From: Pseudomonas sp. SJZ074
GTDB taxonomy: Bacteria > Pseudomonadota > Gammaproteobacteria > Pseudomonadales > Pseudomonadaceae
Assembly (NCBI RefSeq): GCF_007828215.1
Contig: NZ_VIUE01000034.1
Coordinates: forward strand, 1 to 61,365
Reading direction: 5' to 3'
DNA: 61,365 bases
Below are positions 8,729-16,540 of the stretch, piece after piece. Position 1 is the stretch's first letter, and each line of letters begins with the position of its first letter. Both the position numbers and the translations under genes were made by a program. The notes under the pieces are model-generated. The model had not been told where the DNA came from and searched no databases. It worked only from the letters and a program-made list of their open reading frames with translations.

Positions 8729-9071
8729 CAAATGCATCCCACGGCAGTGGAAAAGTGCCGGGGCCAGTGCGTGCCGACCACGGTCAGAAAGGGTGCTGCA
8801 ATGGCGCAATGATACGCCTGTCGCTCTAGCTCACGGGTGCGACCTTTGGTCGCGTTGGGCGAAAGGGGCGAATGGTGTAGCGGATGTAACAAGTCATGAC
8901 TTAGATCAATTGACTTGTTGAGTATAGTCCTCCAGCCGTAGCGGACGATTTGTAGTATTGATTATTAGGCTGTGTACGAAACAGTTCCCCGAAGGGACGG
9001 GATTACGATAGGCGGCATGACTAAGGCGCACAAGCGGGCGGATTCTGGCGTAGTGGAAATTCGCCGCAATT
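8729..9071. other. gap between ccoG and the Rhs module: ccoG control region
   Basis: A 343-base gap with no convincing gene. It holds the near-match Anr site (8896-8909), an overlapping 12-base perfect palindrome (8891-8902) and an AT-rich stretch to about 8960. The UUCG-capped four-base stem at about 8990-9001 is too weak to be a confident terminator for the Rhs module. The segment 8930-9071 looks like leftover sequence at the edge of the module. Confidence 0.6.
8891..8909 (-). promoter_or_regulatory. Anr-like site and palindrome upstream of ccoG
   Basis: On the minus strand TTGAT-CTAA-GTCAT (8896-8909) matches TTGAY-N4-RTCAA with one mismatch in the last base. It overlaps a perfect palindrome AAGTCATGACTT at 8891-8902. 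The site is about 170 bases ahead of the ccoG ATG. No good -10 sits at the expected class II spacing, so control of ccoG by Anr from here is only plausible. Confidence 0.5.
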
Positions 9072-10082
9072 TTACTGCCTGTATAGGATGTTGTAGAACG
9101 AAGTTGGGCCGTCATTTATCAAGGACAGGTCATGGCCCGTGGGGATTTTTTCGAACAGCGCTTTGGTGACACTCATGCGACGCAGGATGATGGCCTCCAG
9201 CAATTTACCGAATAGCACCTCATCATTGATGTATTTCTTCAATTTCAGGAGTTCACGGGGCCGGTTTTTCAGGATGTGGAAGGAGTAGTTCATCAGAATC
9301 ATGTTCGAGACGAACAGGTTTTCCGTTGATTGGAGCGGATTGAGCGTATCGATGAGAGCGTTGAATATCCACTGCCTGTCCTGGGCATAGGTGTTCAGGA
9401 AAAGGTCGGGATACATGAGCTCGCTGTGGCGATCATTGAGATTGAAGCGGCAAGCGTCTGCATCAGGTTCGGTCAGTAATCGGATAACGGCTATCTGATA
9501 GCTTTTCAAATGACTCAGCAGCTCATGCTCTTTCCTGGCATCCGCGTTGATGGTCCTGTAAACCAGGTCGATGATCTCCAGAAAAGGCACAGGTCCCGAG
9601 GTATCGGTCCCCATCATCAATTGATGACCCTCGATGCTGAACCGACGATACACCTCGTCGTCGATACTCAACTCGAAGAGCAGGAACCTGAGCATGTGGT
9701 TTCTGAGTTGCGTATTGGAATCGATTGGGCTGTTCTTCAAGCGGATCAACTGGATCAAGTAGAAGAAAATAAAATAGTCTTTGTTGGTTCGTTGGCGGTT
9801 GTCGATCTCGAGCAGATAACCAAGGCGCGACAGGACCAGGAGCAGGGCATGGCAGTCCGGTTCAGTGAAGCCGATTTTCGCCATGGCTTTTTCGAAGGCA
9901 GCTATGGAAAACAAATCGTGCCAGCGGCTCACGCTGAAGGATGAGCCGTTGCTTTTCCTGGCCATGACCCGGAGCAGTGAAGGCTCGTCTTCTTCATGGA
10001 AAATGGTGCCCAGCGCCTTCGGGTAGGGGCGGGCGTTCAGGAAGTTTTCAAGCTTATAGGAGAGGAGGTTGAATATGTCCAT
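9072..10082 (-). CDS. unrecognised protein, candidate Rhs immunity protein
   Basis: A 336-residue protein of no family I recognise. It has no signal peptide or clear membrane span and looks largely alpha-helical, with many Leu/Ile-rich amphipathic stretches (for example DYFIFFYLIQLIRLK). No ADP-ribosylglycohydrolase-type Asp motif is visible. Its ATG follows the rhs stop by six bases with a GGGTAAGG ribosome binding site in the rhs 3' end, so it is co-transcribed with the toxin tip. That position is where Rhs immunity genes lie, but the protein is larger than most. Base composition looks AT-richer than the neighbouring core genes. The function is inferred from position only. Confidence 0.7.
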   Translation of the reverse strand: MDIFNLLSYKLENFLNARPYPKALGTIFHEEDEPSLLRVMARKSNGSSFSVSRWHDLFSIAAFEKAMAKIGFTEPDCHALLLVLSRLGYLLEIDNRQRTNKDYFIFFYLIQLIRLKNSPIDSNTQLRNHMLRFLLFELSIDDEVYRRFSIEGHQLMMGTDTSGPVPFLEIIDLVYRTINADARKEHELLSHLKSYQIAVIRLLTEPDADACRFNLNDRHSELMYPDLFLNTYAQDRQWIFNALIDTLNPLQSTENLFVSNMILMNYSFHILKNRPRELLKLKKYINDEVLFGKLLEAIILRRMSVTKALFEKIPTGHDLSLINDGPTSFYNILYRQ

Positions 10083-10088
10083 TTAGCC

Positions 10089-10481
10089 TTACCCGCATGT
10101 CTTCCACTTTCCATTCGGGCCTTTTTTCTCGACACGAAATGACGTGATGGTTTTATTGAATTTGTCCAACAGCCGGAAACCGATTCCTCTGGCTTTGGGT
10201 TCATTCGTTTTGGAAAGCACGCCATCTTTCAGACCCGTCTCCTTATAGTCAACAGTAGAGATGTCTTTGTGGTTATTGAGCATGCTGACCCCTTCATTGT
10301 TGACGGTAGCGACGACTCGATACTTTTCATTGCCTGGGTTGAATCCTGGATTGCTGTCCTGGTTGACCCAAACCGCCTTCTCTCCCCTGATATTCGGTAC
10401 CAAGCCCCCTTTACCGCCATTGGCGGCCTTCGAGGAAACCGTTTCGCTTTCGCCCATGTAGCGAATAATCTCGTTTTCTTT
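10089..10481 (-). other. variable toxin tip of the Rhs protein (residues 1332-1461)
   Basis: The 130 residues after the second DPLGL form a separate small domain, predicted to be the released toxin. It is rich in Lys, Asn and Gly and has conserved-looking pieces RYMGESE, GEKAVWVNQD and YRVVATV. The opening RYMG followed by GLVPN recalls ADP-ribosyltransferase-like tips (TreTu-type) of other Rhs proteins. This is a recollection, not an alignment, and other activities are possible. The tip is followed directly by the 336-residue candidate immunity gene. Confidence 0.6.
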
Positions 10482-13400
10482 CAACCCCAATGGGTCGATC
10501 CAGGTGAATGGATTCGGTGAGTAGCGATAGAGATTAAGGCTGCCGGTCAGCCCTAGAGGGTCGGGCGTGGTAAAGCGTCCGATGTCTGGGTCGTAAAAGC
10601 GAAAGGTGTTGTAGTGCAGGCCAGTTTCCCGATCCAGATATTGCCCCTGGAATCGAAGGTTCTGTTCTTCGACGTAATACGGTTCACGCACTTCCTCAAA
10701 AGCGTTGCCCCATACTTGATAGCGGGCATGCCACAGCGGGTGGCCGTCACTTTCCGTCAAGGCGTGTGGCAGGCCATTGGGATCGTTGTGATAATGGCGA
10801 ATGCGTTGGCTCTCTTCGATGCCGTCGACCCTGGCCAAGGGCTCATGACCGTTATCAGCGTAGAGGTACAGGCTGGTCAGGCCATTTTTTTGCTCCTTTA
10901 GTAACTGCAGGCCATCCCAGTCGAAGCGCGTGGAAGCGATGAGTTGACCTTTGCTGTCATGTTCAGTTTTCTCAATCCTTCGGCCTAAGGGGTCATAGCG
11001 CATCCTGACGACGCTTTCTCCCTCGATTTTCTGTGTTCGAACTTCAATCAGACGATGATCCGAGTCATAGCTGAATCGCTGCAACCCGTGCCGTCGGCTG
11101 CGTTTCTCTATCATTCGTCCGAAGCCGTCGTATCGATAACGCTTATCCTGATAAGTTAGCAATTGGTTGTGCACAACCCGTCCGATTGCGCCAGAGGGGC
11201 TGTCGAGGAGATTGGCAGCGGCATCGAAGGAGAATGTTTCATTCTGTCCTTGGCGACTTCCCTGGCTCGAAATGATTCGCCCCGTCACGTCGTAGTGCAG
11301 CAGTTGACGTTGCTGACCTTGTGGCAGTCGTTCGAGGCGGCCTACAAGATGATCGCTGGGGTCGAAGTCAAAATGCATCTGTTCGGCAGCTGCCATCGGC
11401 GAAGGAGGGCTGCCGAGGCGGCGTTGGCGACTGCGTAGGCGCCCACTACGGTCGTAGTCGCTATGCGTGTGGATTTGGCCTTGCGTGCGCATCACCTCAC
11501 GATGCAGCCGGTCACGTTCGAAATCACTGATGACCTGGCCGTCAAGATTGATCTGATGCAGGTGGCCACTGCCGTAGTAAAGGCGGTTGATCCAGCGACC
11601 CTCAGGGAGGAGGGTCTGGGTGAGATTGCCGAGTTCGTCGTAATGGTGTTGCACAAGCCCTGTCGAACTCTGTTCTTCAATCAAATATCCCAACGCGTCA
11701 TAAGCGAAGCCCAATCGCTGTTCATCGCCATCATTATTGGCAGTGACGGCTTCGATCAATTGGTTCAGCGGGCTGTAGCTGTACCGCGACTGTCCGTCAG
11801 GTGTGAATCGGGTGATCAGTCGACCTACCGCATCGCGTTCCAAATGCTGGACGATGGGTTCTTCGAGGGGCTGATGATCATTTCGCAGCGCTGCGACGGT
11901 TTCGACTCTTGTTACGTGGTCGAGAGCGTCGTAGGTGTAACGCTTGACGCTGCCGTCGAGATTGCGCTGTTCAACCAACCGATCCCCGGCATCCCAGGCA
12001 AACCGATAGCTCTCGCCATTCTCATTGACCAGTGCCTGCAGCCGTCCATAGCTGTCATACGCAAACTGCACCTGCCGGCCCAGGGCGTCGGTGCGTTGGC
12101 GGACCTGGCCGCGGCGGTTGTGCTGGTAGAGGGTGACGTGTCCGGCCGGATCCGTATAGCCGGTCAACTGGCCGGCGGCGTCGCGCTGGTAATGCTCGGT
12201 ACGGCCGTCCGGCAGTTGGCTGCTGAGCAGCCGGCCTTGGGCGTCATAGCTGAACTGGGTACGCTCGCCGAGGGCATCGGTGATGGTCTGCAAATAGCCG
12301 CGCGAGTCATAGCTGAAGCGGGTGGGGTAACCCGAGCAGTCAATGTGCTCAGCGAGCTGCCCGAACGGGTTCCAGCGCAGCTTCCTGCTCTTGCCGGTGG
12401 CGTCGATGATCTCGACGACTTGGCCGTGGACGTCGTAGCGGTAGCGGGTAATGTGGCCTAGCGGATCGGTTTCGGCGATGCAATTGCCCCGTGGGTCGTA
12501 GCGATACTGCCAGCTATTGCCGGCTGCGTCGGTGTTCACCAGCGGCAGGGCCCAGTGTTCAAGCCACAGGGTGAAGTTGCTGCGGCCCAATGGATCGGTT
12601 TCGCTGATCAGGTTGCCGGCTTCGTCGTAGCTGAAGGCATAGCTGCCGCCTTGCGGGTCGGTGGCGCCGAGTAGCTGGCGTTCGTCGTTCCACTCGAACA
12701 GCCAGGTCTGGCCGAGGTTGTCGCTGGCGCGGGTGATCTGATACTGGGCGTTCCAGTGCCGGGTGCTGGTGCGATTCAAACTGTCGGTGATGCGCGTCGT
12801 CCCGGCCGCCAGGTCGTAGTCGAACTGGTAGGCGTCGCCCTCGTCGGTCCAGTGACGGACCACGCGCCATTCCTGATTTTCGACCAAGGCCCAGTCATAG
12901 AAGCAGCGCAGTCCGGTGGGTAACTGATGTTCCACCATGCGCCGGCCGGCGTCGTAGCTGAAGCGCCGTTGCACCTGGCCGGTGGCGTCGCGCACTTCGG
13001 CGAGGTTGTTGGCGACGTCGTAGGCGTAGCTGACCAGCACTTCGCGCTGTTGATCGGGGTAGAGGCGTTCGATCCGGGTGACGCGCTCGCGCTCGTGAGT
13101 CAGCTCCACTTGCACCTGATCGAAGGTATCGCGCAGGCGTACCAGACGCCCGGCCTCGTCGTAGTCGAGGTGAATGCGGTTGTCGTTGCGGTCGCCGAGC
13201 TGTTCCAGGCGCAGCAAAGCCGCGTTCCCCGGTGCTGGTTCGAACAGACGATACAGGCCGTCGTCGCTTTCGATCAGTAACTGGCCGTTGACGTGTCGGC
13301 GCACGGCGAGGCCTTCGCCGGCGCTGAACACCGCGCCACCCAGGGGAATCGAGCCCATGTCGATGGGCCGGCCCTGTTCGTCGGTGTAGACCAGGGTCTC

Positions 13401-14474
13401 GCCGCCCTCGGGATGAGGCCGGATCTCGACGCACACCTCGTAGGGCACGCTCCAACCGACGCCGAACAGGCCGTCCCGGCGCTCGTCGCGGCTGTTGTAG
13501 AAGCGTTGCCAATCGATCGGCAGGATGCCGGGCAGGACGAAGTCCATCTCCTCGACATCGCCCAGCACTTTAGCGCCGGTGGCCGCATGCACCGGGTTCG
13601 ACGAGCCCATGGCCGCATTGGCCGCCGCACTCATGGCGCTGCTGACGGCCATCGATGCCGCCGCGCCGGCCAGCATGCACGGCAGCTTGCTGAAGAACTT
13701 GCCCTTGCCACCCTTGAGCATCAGCAGCGCGGTCACCGCCAGCCCCACCCCCGGCATCTTGCCGCTGCGAATCTCCCGTACCACCACGGTGCCGCCGCCG
13801 ATGGTCACGTCGGGGGAAATCAGCCCGGACGAGACTACCTTGCCATCGCAGGTGCTGCGGTCGCCGCTGCGCACGGCGGGCTGGCCGTTGATGGTGACCT
13901 TGTCCGAGCCTTCGGCCAGGAACTGCGGCGGCATCGGCGGGTGCTTCATACAGGTGATCATGTCCAGCGGCTTGGGCACGGCGCCGGGGGCGGGCGTGGC
14001 GACGGTGGGGCGCCACATCTGCGAGAAGAAGCTCTCGGCCATGTCCAGGTAGCTGGGTTCGGGCGCTTCCAGCTCGGTGCCGGCCGGCGCGACATGGGAC
14101 TCGATGGCCCCGGCGGCGCGAGCGGCGGGAATGTTGTTGGTCAGGGTGTCGGTGGAACCGGTGAGGATGTTGGCCTGCACCGTGGGCGGAAAGAGGGCGT
14201 TGCCGATGCCCTCGCAGATATTGCTCAGACCCTTGTCGGCGCCGGTCTTGCTCATGGCGATGCCGACGACCGCGCCGACCACGGCGCCGAGCAGGAAGCA
14301 ACCCAGGCCGCCGGTGGCGACCGTGATACCGGTGGCCGCCACCACGGCAGCGGTGGCGACGGCGGTGATCGCGATGTTGGCTGCCACCTCCAACACACCG
14401 CCGAGAATGTCGGCCATCATCGAGGTGTGATCCAGCGCGTCGCCCAGGCGGGCAGCCCAGAGCGCGTCAGACAT
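10089..14474 (-). CDS. Rhs polymorphic toxin with prePAAR, PAAR and variable C-terminal tip
   Basis: A 1,461-residue Rhs effector of the type VI secretion class. Residues 7-17 (AARLGDALDHT) fit the prePAAR motif, and about 20-75 are hydrophobic, as in Eag-chaperone-dependent effectors. A PAAR-like domain ends near residue 235 (INGQPAVRSGDRSTC). About 1,000 residues of YD/RHS repeats follow. An exact DPLG-x18-DPLG pair at 1305-1330 is the aspartyl self-cleavage signature. It leaves a 130-residue tip from K1332, starting near IIRYMGESE. No vgrG, eag or other secretion gene is in the window. The tip and the 3' part of the repeat region look AT-richer than the 5' part, which suggests exchange of the 3' end. 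Confidence 0.93.
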   Translation of the reverse strand: MSDALWAARLGDALDHTSMMADILGGVLEVAANIAITAVATAAVVAATGITVATGGLGCFLLGAVVGAVVGIAMSKTGADKGLSNICEGIGNALFPPTVQANILTGSTDTLTNNIPAARAAGAIESHVAPAGTELEAPEPSYLDMAESFFSQMWRPTVATPAPGAVPKPLDMITCMKHPPMPPQFLAEGSDKVTINGQPAVRSGDRSTCDGKVVSSGLISPDVTIGGGTVVVREIRSGKMPGVGLAVTALLMLKGGKGKFFSKLPCMLAGAAASMAVSSAMSAAANAAMGSSNPVHAATGAKVLGDVEEMDFVLPGILPIDWQRFYNSRDERRDGLFGVGWSVPYEVCVEIRPHPEGGETLVYTDEQGRPIDMGSIPLGGAVFSAGEGLAVRRHVNGQLLIESDDGLYRLFEPAPGNAALLRLEQLGDRNDNRIHLDYDEAGRLVRLRDTFDQVQVELTHERERVTRIERLYPDQQREVLVSYAYDVANNLAEVRDATGQVQRRFSYDAGRRMVEHQLPTGLRCFYDWALVENQEWRVVRHWTDEGDAYQFDYDLAAGTTRITDSLNRTSTRHWNAQYQITRASDNLGQTWLFEWNDERQLLGATDPQGGSYAFSYDEAGNLISETDPLGRSNFTLWLEHWALPLVNTDAAGNSWQYRYDPRGNCIAETDPLGHITRYRYDVHGQVVEIIDATGKSRKLRWNPFGQLAEHIDCSGYPTRFSYDSRGYLQTITDALGERTQFSYDAQGRLLSSQLPDGRTEHYQRDAAGQLTGYTDPAGHVTLYQHNRRGQVRQRTDALGRQVQFAYDSYGRLQALVNENGESYRFAWDAGDRLVEQRNLDGSVKRYTYDALDHVTRVETVAALRNDHQPLEEPIVQHLERDAVGRLITRFTPDGQSRYSYSPLNQLIEAVTANNDGDEQRLGFAYDALGYLIEEQSSTGLVQHHYDELGNLTQTLLPEGRWINRLYYGSGHLHQINLDGQVISDFERDRLHREVMRTQGQIHTHSDYDRSGRLRSRQRRLGSPPSPMAAAEQMHFDFDPSDHLVGRLERLPQGQQRQLLHYDVTGRIISSQGSRQGQNETFSFDAAANLLDSPSGAIGRVVHNQLLTYQDKRYRYDGFGRMIEKRSRRHGLQRFSYDSDHRLIEVRTQKIEGESVVRMRYDPLGRRIEKTEHDSKGQLIASTRFDWDGLQLLKEQKNGLTSLYLYADNGHEPLARVDGIEESQRIRHYHNDPNGLPHALTESDGHPLWHARYQVWGNAFEEVREPYYVEEQNLRFQGQYLDRETGLHYNTFRFYDPDIGRFTTPDPLGLTGSLNLYRYSPNPFTWIDPLGLKENEIIRYMGESETVSSKAANGGKGGLVPNIRGEKAVWVNQDSNPGFNPGNEKYRVVATVNNEGVSMLNNHKDISTVDYKETGLKDGVLSKTNEPKARGIGFRLLDKFNKTITSFRVEKKGPNGKWKTCG

Positions 14475-14705
14475 GTCGGATACCCGGACGTTTGACGGCC
14501 ATCTGCTTGAAGGGGTCGATACCTACCACTGCGCCTGTCTCCTTGGCGATGAATTGAGAGTCCGTTGTAACGTTATTTCAGCTTGACCACGGGTTGAGCA
14601 GCGCTACGCCACATGTCAGTGCCCTCGCTGAATTCGAATGTAGGCACGTTACTACCTTATGGAGGGCATGCAAGGGCAACAGGTGGGCCAGCCTTCGGGC
14701 CAAAC

Positions 14706-14737
14706 AAAAAGGCCCCACCAATATCATCGGCGGGGCC
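14706..14737 (-). terminator. intrinsic terminator of ccoNOQP-1
   Basis: On the minus strand the stem GGCCCCGCC / GGTGGGGCC (arms 14729-14737 and 14711-14719, one G-T pair, nine-base loop) is followed by a five-U run (14710-14706). It lies 23 bases after the ccoP1 stop and closes the first cbb3 operon before the Rhs gene. Confidence 0.88.
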
Positions 14738-14759
14738 TTCGGTGTATCAGGCGCTTGTC

Positions 14760-15743
14760 TTACTGGGCGTCAGCGGCCGGAGCCTTTTCGCCGTGGGACA
14801 GGCTGTAGACATAGGCGGCCAGCAGGTGGACCTTGTCGTTGCCTTGCAGGTCGGCCTGGGCAGGCATCTGGCCCTGGCGACCGTAACGGATGGTCTGCTG
14901 CAGTTGAGCGAAGCTCGAACCGTAGATGAACGCGGCCGGGTGCGTCAGGTTAGGTGCGCCCATGGCTGGAGTACCCTGGCCTGTCGGACCGTGGCAGGCC
15001 ACGCAGTTGGCAGCGAAGATTTTCTGGCCATTGGCCGGATCGGCCTTGGCGCCTTCCGGCAGTTTGCGACCATGCAGACTGGTCACCAGGTAAGACGCCA
15101 CGTCGGCGACGCCTTGCTCACCGACCACGGCAGCCCAGCCCGGCATCACGGCATGACGACCGCCCATGATGGTGGTCTTGATGGTTTCCGGCTCACCGCC
15201 CCAGCGCCAGTCGGCGTCGGTCAGGTTAGGGAAACCGTAGGCACCCTTGGCGTCGGAACCGTGGCAGACCGAGCAGTTGGAGGCGAACAGACGGCCGCCC
15301 ATCTTCAAGGCTTGCGGATCCTTGGCAACCTCTTCGATCGGCATGGAAGCGAACTTGGCGAAGATCGGACCGAACTTGGCATCCGAGCGCGCCATTTCCT
15401 TTTCCCACTCATGCACGCCGGTCCAGCCGGTCTGGCCGTTGGCGAAAGCGGTCTGCTTTTCGGTGTCCAGGTAGTTATAGCCTGGCAGCAGGCCTTTCCA
15501 GTTGCCCAGGCCCGGGTAGAGCGCCAGGTAGCCGAGGGCGAACACGATGGTGCCCACGAACAGCATGAACCACCATTTCGGCAGCGGGTTGTCGTATTCC
15601 TCGATACCGTCGAAGGAATGGCCAACCGTCTCTTCGGTGGCCTCGCTGCGCTGGCCCTTGCGGGTCGACAGCAGCAGCCAGGTCAGGGAGAAGATCGTTC
15701 CCAGGCTGAGGACTGTGACGTACAGACTCCAGAACGTTGTCAT
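14760..15743 (-). CDS. ccoP: cbb3 cytochrome oxidase subunit III, dihaem cytochrome c (copy 1)
   Basis: Membrane-anchored dihaem c subunit that passes electrons toward CcoN. The 327-residue product has two N-terminal membrane segments (about 5-27 and 57-75), the CcoP signature HSFDGIEEYDNPLP, and two CXXCH haem sites at 157-161 and 247-251. Its ATG overlaps the ccoQ stop by four bases (ATGA). Compared with the second copy it has 14 extra residues (about 91-104) before the first haem domain. A strong terminator follows. Confidence 0.96.
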   Translation of the reverse strand: MTTFWSLYVTVLSLGTIFSLTWLLLSTRKGQRSEATEETVGHSFDGIEEYDNPLPKWWFMLFVGTIVFALGYLALYPGLGNWKGLLPGYNYLDTEKQTAFANGQTGWTGVHEWEKEMARSDAKFGPIFAKFASMPIEEVAKDPQALKMGGRLFASNCSVCHGSDAKGAYGFPNLTDADWRWGGEPETIKTTIMGGRHAVMPGWAAVVGEQGVADVASYLVTSLHGRKLPEGAKADPANGQKIFAANCVACHGPTGQGTPAMGAPNLTHPAAFIYGSSFAQLQQTIRYGRQGQMPAQADLQGNDKVHLLAAYVYSLSHGEKAPAADAQ

Positions 15744-15925
15744 TCTTTGTTACTCCTAGAAGCTTGCTCGACGTGCTTGATGGCTTCGGGATCATCCGCG
15801 AACGGCAGCAAGGTCGCGTCGTCAAACTCCGACTTGCGCTTGGGGCTGAACACCCACAGGGCCAGACCGATAAAGGCCACCATCACGACGACGGTGCCCA
15901 GGCCGCGAATCATCCCGATATCCAT
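15740..15925 (-). CDS. ccoQ: cbb3 oxidase small subunit CcoQ (copy 1)
   Basis: A 61-residue protein with one membrane helix (about residues 9-26) and a charged tail ending LLPFADDPEA, typical of CcoQ/FixQ, which stabilises cbb3 oxidase. It lies six bases after ccoO and overlaps ccoP by four bases. Confidence 0.94.
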   Translation of the reverse strand: MDIGMIRGLGTVVVMVAFIGLALWVFSPKRKSEFDDATLLPFADDPEAIKHVEQASRSNKE

Positions 15926-15931
15926 TAAGAA

Positions 15932-16540
15932 TCACCGTTTGCTTTTGATGATGGTGCCCAGGCCTTGCAGATAGGCCACCAGCGCGTCCATTTCGGTCTT
16001 GCCCTTCACGGCATCCTTGGCACCGGCGATGTCTTCATCGGTGTAAGGCACGCCCAGGGTGCGCAGGACTTCCATTTTTTTCGCGGTGTCTTTGCCGTCG
16101 AGCTTGTTTTCCACGAGGAACGGGTAGGCCGGCATTTTCGACTCGGGCACCACGTTGCGCGGGTTGTACAGGTGCGCACGGTGCCAGTCATCGGAGTAAC
16201 GACCGCCAACGCGGGCCAGGTCCGGACCGGTACGCTTGGAGCCCCACAGGAACGGGTGGTCCCAGACGCTTTCGCCGGCGACCGAGTAGTGGCCGTAGCG
16301 TTCGGTCTCGGCGCGGAACGGACGGATCATCTGCGAGTGGCAGCCGACACAGCCGTTGGCGATGTAGATGTCGCGGCCTTCCAGTTCAAGGGCGGTACGC
16401 GGCTTCATGCCTTCGACCGGCTTGTTGGTCACGTCCTGGAAAAACAGCGGAACGATCTGGGTCAGGCCGCCGATGCTCACGGCGATGACCATGAAGAAGG
16501 CCAGCAGGCCGATATTCTTCTCTACTGCTTCGTGCTTCAT
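15932..16540 (-). CDS. ccoO: cbb3 cytochrome oxidase subunit II, monohaem cytochrome c (copy 1)
   Basis: A 202-residue cytochrome c with one N-terminal membrane anchor (about 10-34) and one CVGCH haem site at 64-68. The downstream PFRAETERYGHYS and PYTDEDI segments are characteristic. Its ATG shares one base with the ccoN stop (TGATG), so translation is coupled. The product is nearly identical in layout to copy 2 at 19,625-20,233. Confidence 0.96.
   Translation of the reverse strand: MKHEAVEKNIGLLAFFMVIAVSIGGLTQIVPLFFQDVTNKPVEGMKPRTALELEGRDIYIANGCVGCHSQMIRPFRAETERYGHYSVAGESVWDHPFLWGSKRTGPDLARVGGRYSDDWHRAHLYNPRNVVPESKMPAYPFLVENKLDGKDTAKKMEVLRTLGVPYTDEDIAGAKDAVKGKTEMDALVAYLQGLGTIIKSKR

Noticed and set aside
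8906..9115. Minus-strand 69-codon frame at the edge of the Rhs module
   Set aside because: Overlaps the end of the 336-residue gene in another frame and has no ribosome binding site or family; listed only as a possible relic area.
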